A DNA stretch of 5,507 nt from Clostridiales bacterium (GTDB taxonomy: Bacteria > Bacillota_A > Clostridia > Oscillospirales > Oscillospiraceae): the NCBI GenBank assembly GCA_019417795.1, contig DXUR01000215.1:1-5507 (forward strand). The letters are read 5' to 3'. The translations under genes and the position numbers were made by a program. Positions within the stretch are counted from its first letter, which is position 1, and every line of letters begins with the position of its first letter. A model generated the notes under the pieces. It worked only from the letters and a program-made list of their open reading frames with translations. It was not told where the DNA came from and did no database searches. Below are positions 1-5,034 of the stretch, piece after piece.

Positions 1-290
1 CTCTGTCGATGATGGCTGGATGGTTATTCTGAACATAGTACATTGGAGCTTCTCCGCAGTATCGCTCGTTGGAGAGCATATTCATGATCATGCCCTTGCT
101 AAAGCTGATGGTTTTGCCGGGGATAGCATAGTTCTCAGCCTGCATCATCTTGGAAATATTGTCCACGGTTTCTCCAGCCAGATAGAGATTGAAGATGCGT
201 TCCACGATAGCCGCTTCGCTCGGTACGATTTCAGGCTCACCGTCAGCACCCTTTTTATAGCCAAGGAACCGCTTGTATAGCGCAGACCCG
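1..290 (-). pseudogene. Large serine recombinase fragment (Recombinase domain), truncated
   Basis: Reading the minus strand from about 285 down to 2 gives one uninterrupted frame beginning LYKRFLGYKKGADGEPEIVP. It continues with IVERIFNLYLAG, then an SKGMIMNMLSNERYCGEA segment, and runs off the left edge at HPAIIDR. This is the Recombinase domain that follows the catalytic domain in large serine recombinases of Firmicutes transposons and phages; the closing 'LSNERYCG' is a hallmark of the family. The N-terminal resolvase domain with its catalytic Ser should lie to the right, but the DNA there is a sugar acetyltransferase gene on the other strand. Homology stops around 280-300, so the catalytic half is lost and the piece should be inactive. 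The frame stays open a little past the junction (PPHHGSA), which does not look like recombinase. The right boundary is good to about 15 bases. How much C-terminal part remains to the left is unknown. Confidence 0.85.
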
Positions 291-673
291 TGGTGGGGCG
301 GTACGGCTATAACATTGAGATCGGTGAAAACTTCTTCGCAAATCACAACACGGTGATTCTGGATGACGGGAAGGTCACCTTCGGTGACAATGTGTTTATT
401 GCACCGAACTGCGGCTTCTACACGGCAGGACACCCCATTGATGCCGAGCGGCGCAACAAGGGACTGGAATATGCGTATCCCATCACGGTGGGCAGCAATG
501 TTTGGATCGGAGCGGGCGTTCATGTCATGCCGGGGGTTACGATCGGAAGCAATGTTGTGATTGGCGGCGGCAGTGTTGTTGTTAAAGATATTCCTGACAA
601 CTCGGTGGCTGTCGGCAATCCGTGCCGGGTGATTCGTGCAATTATGGAAGAGGATACGATCAGATGGACGTGA
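290..673 (+). pseudogene. Sugar O-acetyltransferase (maltose/galactoside acetyltransferase type), 5'-truncated
   Basis: The 127-codon open frame encodes the left-handed beta-helix part of a hexapeptide-repeat acetyltransferase that moves acetyl from acetyl-CoA to a sugar hydroxyl. Visible in order are YGYNIEIGENFFANHN, GDNVFIAPNCGFYTAGHP with the family's catalytic His (residue 48), the acceptor-site region ERRNKGLEYAYPI, the hexapeptide coils WIGAGVHVMPGVTIG and IGGGSVVVKDIP, and the closing VAVGNPCRVIR. Family members are usually 180-200 residues and begin with a helical Mac domain of about 55-60 residues plus a linker. All of that is missing here, replaced at about 298-303 by serine recombinase sequence on the opposite strand. 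The only in-frame starts are GTG codons at 290 and 293 with no Shine-Dalgarno sequence, so translation is doubtful. The core and active-site His are intact, so a cryptic small acetyltransferase is possible but less likely than a decaying remnant. Confidence 0.75.
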
Positions 674-716
674 TCCCATTTGAAAAGCTGAAAGCGTTCT
701 TTGAGGAATATCTGAA

Positions 717-827
717 ATGAAACATTCCTTGTTTTTCTGCTTGTTGGCGGACATGACATTTTTGCTCACAGCCTGTTCCATCGCTGGAAGCAAAGATAAT
801 CACCTGACCTCAGAAAACGGCAAATAA
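717..827 (+). pseudogene. Lipoprotein-like signal peptide ORF, truncated by repeat
   Basis: This 36-codon frame starts MKHSLFFCLLADMTFLLTAC. It has a basic n-region, a hydrophobic core and a lipobox (LTAC, lipidation Cys 20), followed by a short polar tail SIAGSKDNHLTSENGK. A good ribosome binding site, GAGGA at 703-707, lies 9 bases before the ATG. The ATG overlaps the TGA of an 18-codon frame beginning at 664 (ATGA), so coupled translation is conceivable. The last five codons and the stop lie within the dispersed repeat that begins near 813. The stop is therefore supplied by the repeat, and the body of the lipoprotein gene appears to be cut away. It could be a genuine tiny lipopeptide, but a truncated gene start is the simpler reading. 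Nothing indicates the lost protein's function. Confidence 0.4.
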
Positions 828-898
828 GCCCTTTTGGCAAGCGGACGTCCAGCGTTTCAGCAGCACGCGGAACACTCCGAGGGTAATGATACCACCCC
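813..898. repeat. Dispersed intergenic repeat, copy A
   Basis: These 86 bases align without gaps to 5035-5120 in the same orientation, with about 18 mismatches (near 79% identity by eye). Shared blocks include ACGGCAAAT, CAAGCGG, CGTCC, CAGCAC and the best conserved core CGAGGGTA(A/G)TGATACC, which sits at 878-893 in this copy. A perfect hairpin at 903-921 (CGAAACAG, loop CCC, CTGTTTCG) follows about 10 bases after the core. It resembles a noncoding intergenic repeat family rather than a gene. I infer, but cannot verify, that it is present elsewhere in the genome. Confidence 0.75.
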
Positions 899-1140
899 CA
901 TCCGAAACAGCCCCTGTTTCGCCGTGTAAGCCGCTGTGTGCGATTTTTCGCCGAAAGCCGAGTGTGTAACTCGCTTTCGCCTACGCTCATGTAACGGCCT
1001 CGGCTAAGCGTGAAGCGGCAAAAACAATGGGTAACATTCTCTCTGGCGCGGTATAGTGCTTTCCGCTATCCGCTCCCGTTGGGGTCAGCGTTTGGGTCAG
1101 AAAAAACAGCAAGTAAGTTATTGGGCGCAAAAGTGCGGAA
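899..1140. other. Intergenic stretch with hairpins, no credible gene
   Basis: No frame here has both a ribosome binding site and recognisable protein content; a minus-strand frame running through 766-990 is only the reading of the repeat. The DNA holds the 903-921 hairpin and a second hairpin with arms CGAAAGCCGAGT (952-963) and ACTCGCTTTCG (969-979), which pair over 11 bp with one bulged C and a five-base loop. Around 1083-1101 the minus strand reads TGACCCAAACGCTGACCCC. This pattern is echoed by TGACCCAGTTTTGACCCAG on the minus strand near 1336-1354, on the other side of the tRNA remnant. These may be leftover ends of mobile elements, but I cannot identify them. Confidence 0.5.
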
Positions 1141-1172
1141 AAAGTCCTGATTTCGCAAGAAATCAGGACTTT
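1139..1172 (-). terminator. Rho-independent terminator of the tRNA-fMet locus
   Basis: A perfect 14-bp stem (AAAGTCCTGATTTC at 1141-1154 and GAAATCAGGACTTT at 1159-1172) closes on a GCAA loop. Read on the minus strand, the stem is followed by a short T run (TTTTTCC). It begins two bases after the CCA end of the tRNA remnant, the usual place for a tRNA terminator, so it probably belongs to the original tRNA-fMet transcription unit. Confidence 0.8.
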
Positions 1173-1173
1173 C

Positions 1174-1218
1174 TGGTTGCGGAGACAGGACTCGAACCTG
1201 CGACCTCCGGGTTATGAG
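1174..1218 (-). other. 3' half of an initiator tRNA-fMet(CAT) gene, attachment-site remnant
   Basis: The minus strand from 1218 to 1174 reads as tRNA positions 32-76. It has the anticodon loop CTCATAA with anticodon CAT, stem strand CCCGG, variable loop AGGTC, T arm GCAGG-TTCGAGT-CCTGT, acceptor strand CTCCGCA, discriminator A, and CCA. A at position 72 and the CCC run beside the anticodon loop are initiator tRNA features. The match ends exactly at the start of the anticodon loop. The next bases (minus strand GAGACTGC) cannot form the 5' anticodon stem strand, and no D arm or 5' acceptor strand follows. It is therefore not a functional tRNA. A 45-base 3' fragment ending in the anticodon loop is the usual form of a core site left by tyrosine-integrase elements that target tRNA genes. 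Confidence 0.85.
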
Positions 1219-1226
1219 GCAGTCTC

Positions 1227-1268
1227 AAGCACAAATCGGAGTCATTTCGGCTCCGATTTGTGCTTTTT
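1227..1268 (+). terminator. Strong perfect hairpin with T tract beside the tRNA remnant
   Basis: A perfect 15-bp stem (AAGCACAAATCGGAG at 1227-1241 and CTCCGATTTGTGCTT at 1251-1265) encloses a nine-base loop. It is followed on the plus strand by TTT, giving an unbroken T run 1264-1268. It has the form of an intrinsic terminator for plus-strand transcription, yet no plus-strand gene lies just upstream. On the minus strand no T run follows. It may insulate the end of an integrated element or be part of an attachment-site structure. Confidence 0.6.
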
Positions 1269-1386
1269 ACCACCATTCGTTCGGCGGATTTTCCGTTGTT
1301 TCCGTCCAGCCCTGCCCGCTTTTTTCGGATTCTGGGTCAAAACTGGGTCAGGATTGCTTCACAGGCGGCTTTCAATGCGAGCCATT

Positions 1387-1734
1387 TCACGCATCTGCCA
1401 ATTCTTGCTGCTTTTTGTAGTCCTCGCCCCATGCCCACATGGAATCCAGAATAGGCTTCAGACTTTTTCCAAGTTCGGTCAGAGAATATTCCACTCTCGG
1501 CGGCACTTCGGCGTAGACCTTGCGGTTTACCAGTCCGCTCTCCTCCATCGCCCGGAGCTGGGCGGTCAAGACCTTTTGGGACACATTGCCAACGGACTTT
1601 TTCAGCTCCCCGAACCGCTTTGTTCCCGGCATCAGGTCACGCAGGATCAGCACCTTCCACTTGTCCCCGATGAGGGTCAGCGTGGTCTCCACAGGGCAGG
1701 CGGGGAGAGTGGCTTTCGCGGTCATTTCGCTCAT
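1387..1734 (-). CDS. HxlR-family winged-helix transcriptional regulator
   Basis: The 115-residue protein carries the family signature ACPVETTLTLIGDKWKVLIL near the N terminus. A recognition helix region follows (SQKVLTAQLRAMEESGLV, residues 52-69), then the beta wing EVPPRVEYSLTELG (76-89) and a C-terminal dimerisation helix ending WAWGEDYKKQQ. HxlR proteins of about 110-120 residues bind DNA as dimers and often act as repressors that sense electrophiles, diamide, hypochlorite or quinones through an N-terminal Cys, as in YodB and HypR. Cys13 sits at that position. The ATG at 1732-1734 is chosen because GGAGGG lies 8 bases upstream and homology begins there; the frame is open for another 30 codons upstream but that part contains operator-like repeats and looks non-coding. 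It is divergent from the SnoaL lipoprotein gene, the typical arrangement of an HxlR regulator with its target. The inducer is unknown. Confidence 0.92.
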   Translation of the reverse strand: MSEMTAKATLPACPVETTLTLIGDKWKVLILRDLMPGTKRFGELKKSVGNVSQKVLTAQLRAMEESGLVNRKVYAEVPPRVEYSLTELGKSLKPILDSMWAWGEDYKKQQELADA

Positions 1735-1801
1735 ATTTGAAACCCTCCATAAAAATTTTTCCAAGCGCCAAATTGCCGGAAAACCCAGTAACGGCGCAAT
1801 C

Positions 1802-1843
1802 GTTTCTTTTTGGTAACTGTCCATTAGTTTCTGTTTGGTAACT
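1802..1843. promoter_or_regulatory. Tandem HxlR-like operator boxes
   Basis: Two 17-base copies, GTTTCTTTTTGGTAACT (1802-1818) and GTTTCTGTTTGGTAACT (1827-1843), differ at one base and start 25 bp apart. Each is a loose dyad (GTTtC...GgTAAC), similar in form to the GTTAC/GTAAC boxes found beside HxlR genes. They lie between the divergent hxlR-type and lipoprotein genes, just upstream of the palindrome and promoter of the latter. I infer that they are binding sites of the adjacent HxlR protein. Confidence 0.6.
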
Positions 1844-1846
1844 ACG

Positions 1847-1893
1847 GCACAATATTGTGCTTACTTTACGAATGGAAGCTACGGTATTACTAT
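1847..1893 (+). promoter_or_regulatory. Palindrome plus promoter of the SnoaL lipoprotein gene
   Basis: A perfect 14-base palindrome, GCACAATATTGTGC (1847-1860), precedes a candidate -35 box TTTACG (1865-1870), a 17-base spacer and a -10 box TACTAT (1888-1893). Each box matches consensus at four of six positions. The same arrangement occurs before the split-barrel gene at 2859-2904 with identical distances, which supports both calls. The palindrome ends about five bases upstream of the -35 box, a position more typical of an activator than of a simple blocking repressor. Confidence 0.6.
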
Positions 1894-1944
1894 AACGCCA
1901 GAGGCAAACGAAAGCAAGCCCGATCACCAAGGAGGTCACTCAAA

Positions 1945-2850
1945 ATGAAAAAAATTCTTTCTCTCACGATGGCTCTTGCCATGCTCGGCACGGCTCTCAC
2001 CGGCTGCGGCTCTAAGGACGCTGTTACCCAAACCCCCGCTGAAAACACCCAGCAGACGGCGCCTGTCCAGCAGGAGCAGAGCCAGACCGAAAAGGCGCTG
2101 GCGCTCATCAACACCTTTGCCACCGGCGATACGGACACCGCACGCAGCCTGTTGGCGGATGGTTACATCCAGCACAATCTGGCGTACGGCACCGGTGCGG
2201 ACGCCTTCGTCGGCTCCGTAGAATATCTTGCATCCGCTGATGTGAAAACCACTGTGAACAACATCCGTGCTTTTGAGGACGGTGACAAGGTGTTCTTGCA
2301 GACGATTTACAATTTTGCCGGTGCCGGTGAGCAGGTCGCCTTTGACATCTTCCGTTTCGATGAGGACGGCAAGATTGCTGAGCATTGGGACAATCTGGCG
2401 TCCCTGGCCGAGCCGAATCCCTCTGGTCACACCCAGACGGACGGCACGATGGAGGTCACGGATCTGGACAAGACCGAGGAAAACCGCGAGCTGGTCAAGA
2501 ATTTCCTTTATGACGTCATGCAGGGCAACAATCTGGATAAGACTCCGGATTATTTTGACGGTGACAATTACATTCAGCACAACACCGGTATTGCCGATGG
2601 TGTATCCGGCCTGAACGCCGCACTGGGCGCTCTGGCGGAGCAGGGCATTTCCATGGTGTACGATGAAGTCCACATGGTTCTGGCACAGGGCAACTTCGTC
2701 CTTGCCGTCAGCGAAGGCACCTTTGGCGGCGCGCCCACCAGCTACTATGACCTGTGGCGGGTGGAGAACGGCAAGATCGCCGAGCATTGGGATGTGATGG
2801 AGACCATCGCAGACCAGTCCACCTGGCAGAATCAGAACGGCAAGTTCTAA
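1945..2850 (+). CDS. Lipoprotein with two tandem SnoaL-like domains
   Basis: The 301-residue protein starts MKKILSLTMALAMLGTALTG with lipidation Cys 21 (lipobox LTGC). A Gln/Thr/Pro-rich linker to about residue 47 follows, so it should be anchored on the outer face of the membrane. Two copies of a SnoaL/NTF2-like alpha+beta fold follow, roughly 48-155 and 176-293. Each has the same two signatures: YIQHN (74-78 and 209-213) and GKIAEHWD (142-149 and 276-283). This matches the 'predicted SnoaL-like aldol condensation-catalyzing enzyme' type, whose substrates are mostly unknown. Such proteins usually have one domain; here an internal duplication has been exported as a lipoprotein. The ATG at 1945 is supported by AAGGAGGT (1929-1936) 8 bases upstream; an in-frame extension to 1855 would run through the promoter. 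The divergent HxlR gene probably regulates it. Confidence 0.9.
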   Translation: MKKILSLTMALAMLGTALTGCGSKDAVTQTPAENTQQTAPVQQEQSQTEKALALINTFATGDTDTARSLLADGYIQHNLAYGTGADAFVGSVEYLASADVKTTVNNIRAFEDGDKVFLQTIYNFAGAGEQVAFDIFRFDEDGKIAEHWDNLASLAEPNPSGHTQTDGTMEVTDLDKTEENRELVKNFLYDVMQGNNLDKTPDYFDGDNYIQHNTGIADGVSGLNAALGALAEQGISMVYDEVHMVLAQGNFVLAVSEGTFGGAPTSYYDLWRVENGKIAEHWDVMETIADQSTWQNQNGKF

Positions 2851-2858
2851 TTGTTACC

Positions 2859-2904
2859 CACAATATTGTGCGTACTTCACAAGCCGCACAAATCGCATTA
2901 CAAT
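2859..2904 (+). promoter_or_regulatory. Palindrome plus promoter of the split-barrel flavoprotein gene
   Basis: The 12-base palindrome CACAATATTGTG (2859-2870) begins 8 bases after the lipoprotein stop codon. It is followed by a -35 box TTCACA (2876-2881, five of six), a 17-base spacer and a -10 box TACAAT (2899-2904, five of six). Palindrome-to-box distances equal those at 1848-1893, and the sequence just after the palindrome is also similar (TGCGTACTTCAC versus TGCTTACTTTAC). The gene therefore has its own promoter and probably shares a regulator with the lipoprotein gene. Confidence 0.7.
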
Positions 2905-2946
2905 CAAAGCATCAAGAGAAAACAACAAATTACGGAGGTATTGATC

Positions 2947-3342
2947 ATGAACAAAGTCGTGGAATTTCTGAATGCCAACCCTGTGCAGTATCTTGCTACC
3001 GTCGGTCGTGATGGTAAGGCAAAGTGCCGCCCCTTCATGTTCGCTGGCGAACTGGATGGCAAGCTGTGGTTCTGCACCAACAACACCAAAGACGTCTACA
3101 AGGATATGCAGGAGAACCCGGAGGTGGAGATCTCCGTTTCCAGCCCGGAATACGCATGGATCCGTCTGCACGGCAAGGCTGTATTTGAAAACAACATGGC
3201 TGCTAAGGAAATGTGCATCCGGAACCCCATCGTGAAGGGTCAGTACGGCGAGGCCACCAACCCCATCTTTGAGGTGTTCTATCTGGATAATGCCCACGGC
3301 ATCATCGCTGACTTCTCCGGCAATCCTCCCTACGAGTTCTAA
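2947..3342 (+). CDS. Pyridoxamine 5'-phosphate oxidase family (FMN split-barrel) protein
   Basis: The 131-residue protein shows the compact split-barrel flavin-binding fold. The N-terminal helix VVEFLNANPV leads into strand YLATVGRDGKAKCRPF (residues 15-30), then KLWFCTNNTKDVYKDMQENP (39-58), where the family contacts FMN phosphate and packs its dimer helix. The next strands are EVEISVSSPEYAWIRLHGKA (59-78) and the C-terminal FEVFYLDNAHGIIADF. Proteins of this size in Clostridia are usually annotated only as PPOX-family. They bind FMN, F420 or haem and act on unknown substrates, and true PdxH is far longer (about 210 residues), so vitamin B6 synthesis is not implied. The ATG is set by GGAGGT (2934-2939) 7 bases upstream. 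The gene follows the lipoprotein gene on the same strand after 96 bases but has its own promoter. A redox or detoxification role fits the HxlR neighbour, as inference. Confidence 0.88.
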   Translation: MNKVVEFLNANPVQYLATVGRDGKAKCRPFMFAGELDGKLWFCTNNTKDVYKDMQENPEVEISVSSPEYAWIRLHGKAVFENNMAAKEMCIRNPIVKGQYGEATNPIFEVFYLDNAHGIIADFSGNPPYEF

Positions 3343-3347
3343 GAAAC

Positions 3348-3389
3348 ACGCGGCGGCCACACCGAAAGGGAGGGCCGCCGCGTCCTTTA
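3348..3389 (+). terminator. Rho-independent terminator after the split-barrel gene
   Basis: An 11-bp GC-rich perfect stem (ACGCGGCGGCC at 3348-3358 and GGCCGCCGCGT at 3373-3383) with a 14-base loop is followed by CCTTTAT. It starts 5 bases after the stop codon and separates this module from the macrodomain gene. The T tract is short, so termination may be incomplete. Confidence 0.75.
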
Positions 3390-3421
3390 TAAAATCATTT
3401 CATTAAGGCGGTGGAAAAATT

Positions 3422-4201
3422 ATGAATCAAGCACAGCGGCGGCTGTTTTTGATCCAGTCGCTTTTGAAAGAGAAAACAGAATATCGGGATATTGCTATTC
3501 CGGCAGAGCCGGAGAGCCAGCGTCAGCTTTTGCGGGGGTTGATGAATATTCGCGCACCTCAGAGTGTTGGCGCGGACTTCCTGCAAACACAGGACGCATA
3601 CCTGCAAGGCGAAACCGCCGCAAAGGGCATCACGGATATTGCCGACCTGACACCTGTGCAGCCGGGGCTGTATCTCTGGCAGGGCGATATTACGACGCTC
3701 AAGTGTGATGCCATCGTCAACGCTGCAAACTCGGGCATGACCGGATGCTATATTCCGAACCACCGCTGCATCGACAACGCCATTCATACCTTTGCGGGCG
3801 TGGAGCTACGCCTTGCCTGTGCGGAACTGATGGAACAGCAGGGCTATCCGGAACCCACCGGTCAAGCAAAAATCACTCCTGCGTTCAATCTACCCTGCCG
3901 CTATGTGCTACATACGGTCGGGCCGATCATCGACGGGCACGTGACAAAAAAGGACAAAGAACTGCTGGCTTCCTGCTACCGCTCCTGCTTGGAGCTGGCA
4001 GCGGAAAACAACTTGGAAAGCGTGGTATTCTGCTGCATTTCCACGGGAGAGTTTCATTTTCCCAACGAACTGGCGGCGGAGATCGCTGTGCAGACCGTCA
4101 AGGAATTTCTCAAAAAGCAAACCAGTGTCAAGAAGGTGATCTTCAATGTTTTCAAAGATTTGGACAAAGCCATCTATGAAAAGCTGCTCCGAGCAGATTG
4201 A
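3422..4201 (+). CDS. Zinc-type macrodomain protein ADP-ribosyl hydrolase
   Basis: The 259-residue protein has an N-terminal helical region (1-80) and a macrodomain that binds ADP-ribose. Motifs in order are LYLWQGDITTLKCDAIVNAA (83-102, adenine and first phosphate loop), the insertion GCYIPNHRCIDNAIHTFAG (108-126), YVLHTVGPII (161-170), and CCISTGEFHFPNELAAEIA (204-222, second phosphate loop). The Cys109/His114/Cys116 cluster in the insertion matches the zinc site of the zinc-dependent macrodomains found with SirTM sirtuins. These remove ADP-ribose from proteins, reversing the sirtuin's modification. Length and N-terminal extension are normal for that class. The start is supported by AAGGCGGTGG (3405-3414), a slightly imperfect site, 7 bases upstream. 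The 3' end overlaps the sirtuin gene, so both are probably one transcript and translationally coupled. I saw no convincing promoter in the short gap after the preceding terminator. Confidence 0.92.
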   Translation: MNQAQRRLFLIQSLLKEKTEYRDIAIPAEPESQRQLLRGLMNIRAPQSVGADFLQTQDAYLQGETAAKGITDIADLTPVQPGLYLWQGDITTLKCDAIVNAANSGMTGCYIPNHRCIDNAIHTFAGVELRLACAELMEQQGYPEPTGQAKITPAFNLPCRYVLHTVGPIIDGHVTKKDKELLASCYRSCLELAAENNLESVVFCCISTGEFHFPNELAAEIAVQTVKEFLKKQTSVKKVIFNVFKDLDKAIYEKLLRAD

Positions 4202-5021
4202 GCAACTGAGGACGGTGTTACATGACTGTGACGCTGTGGTGATCGGTGCCGGTTCCGGACTGTCCACGGCGGCAGGTTTCACCTACACCGGCGAGCGGTT
4301 TGAGCAGCATTTCTCCGATTTTGCTCAGAAGTACGGCATTCGGGATATGTACAGCGGTGGCTTCTATCCGTTCCCAACGCAGGAAGAATTCTGGGCGTAT
4401 TGGAGTCGGTATATCTACATCAACCGCTATCAAGATGCTCCCAAGCCGGTCTATGAGGATCTTTTGAATCTGGTGCGGGATAAGGATTACTATGTCATCA
4501 CCACGAATGTTGACCACTGCTTTCAGAAGGCGGGCTTTGACAAAAAGCGGCTTTTTTACACGCAGGGCGATTATGGCCTATTCCAGTGCAGTGAGCCGTG
4601 CTGTCAGGAAACATTCGAGAACGAAACGGTCATTCGGGAGATGATGGAGCGACAGGAGGATATGAAAATTCCGACAGAACTGCTCCCTGTCTGCCCCCGC
4701 TGCGGCAAACCCATGACTATGAACCTGCGTTCCGACAACAAGTTTGTCGAGGACGAGGGCTGGCACAGAGCAGCGGAGCGGTATGAAAACTTCCTCCGTA
4801 CCCGTGAAGGACAAAAAATTCTCTTTCTGGAATTGGGCATTGGCTATAATACCCCTGTCATCATCAAGTACCCCTTTTGGAAGATGACAGCCAAGAACCC
4901 CAACGCCACCTACGTCTGCATCAATCAAGGGCAGGCGGTTTGTCCGCAGGAGATTGAGCGGCAGGCGATCTGTATCGATGCGGATATTGGTAGTGCCCTG
5001 CGGGGTCTTTCGCAAATGTAA
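4146..5021 (+). CDS. SirTM-like class M sirtuin, probable protein ADP-ribosyltransferase
   Basis: This 291-residue Sir2-fold protein has the Rossmann NAD loop AVVIGAGSGLSTAAGF (30-44) but TYTG where deacetylases have the PDFR motif. TTNVDHC (119-125) takes the place of TQNVD. Gln140 in FYTQGDYG occupies the position of the catalytic His of deacetylases. A zinc knuckle is formed by Cys148, Cys152 or Cys153, and CPRC (183-186). MNLRSDNKF (192-200), LELGIGYNTP (228-237) and VCIN (257-260) complete the site. Asn, Gln and Arg in place of the deacetylase residues is the pattern of class M sirtuins, which ADP-ribosylate proteins instead of deacylating them. Two starts are possible: 4146, with AAGGTG (4133-4138) 7 bases upstream and 56 bases of overlap with the macrodomain gene, or 4176 (MKSCSEQ), overlapping 26 bases but with no clear ribosome site. 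I prefer 4146. No GcvH-L or LplA2 gene is present in the window, so the substrate is unknown. Confidence 0.9.
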   Translation: MFSKIWTKPSMKSCSEQIEQLRTVLHDCDAVVIGAGSGLSTAAGFTYTGERFEQHFSDFAQKYGIRDMYSGGFYPFPTQEEFWAYWSRYIYINRYQDAPKPVYEDLLNLVRDKDYYVITTNVDHCFQKAGFDKKRLFYTQGDYGLFQCSEPCCQETFENETVIREMMERQEDMKIPTELLPVCPRCGKPMTMNLRSDNKFVEDEGWHRAAERYENFLRTREGQKILFLELGIGYNTPVIIKYPFWKMTAKNPNATYVCINQGQAVCPQEIERQAICIDADIGSALRGLSQM

Positions 5022-5034
5022 ATGGGGGACACAA

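Noticed and set aside
20..280. Plus-strand 86-codon frame over the left edge
   Set aside because: It is the antisense of the serine recombinase fragment, has no ribosome site and shows no recognisable protein.
664..720. 18-codon frame MDVIPFEKLKAFFEEYLK overlapping the acetyltransferase stop
   Set aside because: Its upstream frame does not continue the acetyltransferase, and 18 codons are too few to identify. It could be a tail of something lost or chance, so it is only mentioned as a possible leader for the 717 frame.
1174..1218. Functional tRNA gene
   Set aside because: The D arm, the 5' acceptor strand and the 5' anticodon stem strand are absent on the expected side.
1177..1740. Plus-strand 187-codon frame beginning in the tRNA remnant
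   Set aside because: Its opening RRQDSNLRPPGYEA is the well-known false translation of a tRNA 3' half, and the rest is antisense to the HxlR gene.
1936..2787. 283-codon minus-strand frame opposite the SnoaL lipoprotein gene
   Set aside because: It is a long shadow caused by codon bias. The plus strand has the ribosome site, signal peptide and conserved motifs.
2947..3342. PdxH (pyridoxamine 5'-phosphate oxidase)
   Set aside because: At 131 residues it lacks the length and C-terminal substrate-binding motifs of PdxH; only the fold family can be supported.
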